DNA of 35,949 nt, taken from contig JAKARM010000002.1 of the NCBI GenBank assembly GCA_021822165.1, positions 1-35,949 of the forward strand. The letters run 5' to 3'. Positions 34,457 through 35,949 of this stretch are shown here, in pieces (within the stretch, counting starts at the first letter, position 1; each line of letters opens with the position of its first letter). Both the position numbers and the translations under genes were made by a program. This stretch comes from Microcaldota archaeon (GTDB lineage: Archaea; Micrarchaeota; Micrarchaeia; Micrarchaeales; Micrarchaeaceae). Below the pieces are notes generated by a model. It had not been told where the DNA came from and made no database searches. It was given only the letters and a program-made list of their open reading frames with translations.

Positions 34457-35884
34457 ATGAGATGCAGGATAGGCAACAGGACAATCGCATACACCACGAT
34501 GCTCGTCGTCGCCTCCATACTGTTCCTCATCATGGCGTACAATGCCAGCGGGGTCTACTGGGACTTCGTATCGCACATATTGGAAGCGAAGTCGCTGCTG
34601 AACCCGGCATTCTATTCCGCGGCGTCCATACCGATGAAATTGAACACCGCCTTTGGAAAAAACCTCTATTTCGAGCCTTTCAGGGCGCCCCTCTCCTCCC
34701 TCGCGATGGTGCCATTCTTATGGCTTGGAAAATTGTTCATACCGGCGTACCTGGCGTTCCTCGTATTCTTCCTGGGCTTTGCGCTGGTGGTTTTGTCGGG
34801 GAAATCCGGCATCGACCCCCTCTTGCTCGGCTTCCTGTTCTTTACCCCTTACGTCCTTTTCTACCTCACGCTGCTCAATGGCACGGAAATATTCACCATG
34901 GCACTAATCCTCATAGCAGTGGGATATGTAATTGAAAGACGCAGCAGGGCGGGTTTCTTCATGGCCCTCGCATGCCTCGCGAAATATACGACCCTTGCCT
35001 TCCTGCCGTTGCTGCTGCTGTCCGGAGACAGGAGGAAGATCGCTGAGAGCTACGCCATTTTCGGGCTGACCACGCTCCCATGGCTGGCGTTCAACTGGAT
35101 CGCGTTCGGAAACCCCTTCTACAGCTATCTCTCCTCGGCCGGAACATTCGGGATAAGCAACGCGGGAATCGGCATCGCCTCGATCCTGCCGTCCGTGGCC
35201 ACAGCCATCCCAGTCATAGCGATATGGCTCGTCCCGGCGTTGGCAGTCATCGCGTTGGCATCGCACATGGTTGGAGCCGAAAAGAAGGCTGCGCCACATG
35301 CGGCAAGAGTGGAGCATGCGGGGCAGGGGCGGAGGGTAGCCATGCTGGTGTTTGCGCTGGGCGCTGCGGGCTGGCTTGCGCTCTCGTACAGGGACTCTCT
35401 TCTCAACATGCAAAGATTCGGATATCTTATATATATAGGGGTGGCGCTGCTAATGGCGCTCGGGGGAAGCGAGGTGATCCAGAGAGTGAAGAACAGGCAT
35501 GCGGGCGCCGGGAAAATTTATGCGGCGTTGCTCCTCTCCTCGCTGCTGATGGTGGGCGCGGCATATGTTCTCCTTGTTAGGTATAACGTAATAAATGAAT
35601 ACGGGACGACCAACCCAGAGGTAATAAATGCAGTAATGGCGCTGCAGCAGAATGGGCTCTCGGGATGCGGGATAGTATCCAACGGATGGGTATACCTGCG
35701 CTTCTACGGGATTGAGGCCTACTCCCCATACCTTTACAACAGCACCATATCGAAATTCCCGATATTGGCATTCAAAACCGGGATAGGGGTTTCGCCATCG
35801 GAGATAAAGGCGGTAAGGCTTGCGGAAAATATTAGTTATGGGGACTTCTACGTGGAAATCCCAGAGGGATCGATATGCGGATAG
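34457..35884 (+). CDS. Polytopic membrane glycosyltransferase (GT39/ArnT/PMT-like)
   Basis: N-terminal ASGVYWDFVSHILEAKSLL with acidic residue in first loop; many TM segments; start MRCRIGNRTIAY. Confidence 0.7.
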   Translation: MRCRIGNRTIAYTTMLVVASILFLIMAYNASGVYWDFVSHILEAKSLLNPAFYSAASIPMKLNTAFGKNLYFEPFRAPLSSLAMVPFLWLGKLFIPAYLAFLVFFLGFALVVLSGKSGIDPLLLGFLFFTPYVLFYLTLLNGTEIFTMALILIAVGYVIERRSRAGFFMALACLAKYTTLAFLPLLLLSGDRRKIAESYAIFGLTTLPWLAFNWIAFGNPFYSYLSSAGTFGISNAGIGIASILPSVATAIPVIAIWLVPALAVIALASHMVGAEKKAAPHAARVEHAGQGRRVAMLVFALGAAGWLALSYRDSLLNMQRFGYLIYIGVALLMALGGSEVIQRVKNRHAGAGKIYAALLLSSLLMVGAAYVLLVRYNVINEYGTTNPEVINAVMALQQNGLSGCGIVSNGWVYLRFYGIEAYSPYLYNSTISKFPILAFKTGIGVSPSEIKAVRLAENISYGDFYVEIPEGSICG

Positions 35885-35913
35885 CCGGTCCCGGCACTAT
35901 GCAATAACCGGCT
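35883..35913 (+). terminator. Weak candidate hairpin AGCCGGT...ACCGGCT after the glycosyltransferase stop
   Basis: 7-bp perfect arms with 17-nt loop directly at the stop codon. Confidence 0.25.
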
Positions 35914-35949
35914 TTGCGCGGCAGGACAATGAGGGTGTGGTGCTTACAA

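Noticed and set aside
1-35949. CRISPR arrays, IS elements, rRNA genes
   Set aside because: No regularly spaced repeats, transposase motifs or rRNA-like sequence found by eye.

Overview
This is a compact, gene-dense archaeal window. The evidence is a split RNA polymerase (H, B'', B', A', A''), alpha-NAC, an LSm protein, DUF424, TATA-type promoters, and tRNA genes with small non-canonical introns. A DPANN/Micrarchaeota-like origin is plausible but is inference. From left to right it contains: (1) a tight + strand operon of six paralogous polytopic membrane proteins sharing a motif of the form GLxxRxxxxTRxxGGxxIAlxIGxxxxxP, possibly VirB6/TrbL/CedA-like; (2) a rhodanese-like protein, a tRNA-Ala with an intron in the T-loop, an LSm protein and the RNA polymerase cluster; (3) an FkbM-type methyltransferase, then a radical SAM protein of the MJ0619/tetraether-synthase type with a stop/start-coupled partner of unknown function; (4) anaerobic ribonucleotide reductase NrdD and its activase NrdG; (5) a UbiE methyltransferase / CPBP protease / UbiA prenyltransferase cluster divergent from a K+ channel-RCK gene, an RNHCP protein and a TIGR01777-like epimerase; (6) an AT-rich two-gene cassette encoding an HslV/proteasome-beta-like Ntn hydrolase with a translationally coupled unknown protein, beside tRNA-Arg; (7) NAC, DUF424, a GT2 glycosyltransferase, a tRNA-Ser with a 15-nt intron inside the anticodon stem, Asn/Ser/Thr-rich surface proteins and a GT39/ArnT-like membrane glycosyltransferase. 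The best candidates for undescribed biology are the six-paralog membrane array and the Ntn-hydrolase cassette. All family calls come from reading motifs; no database search was run.
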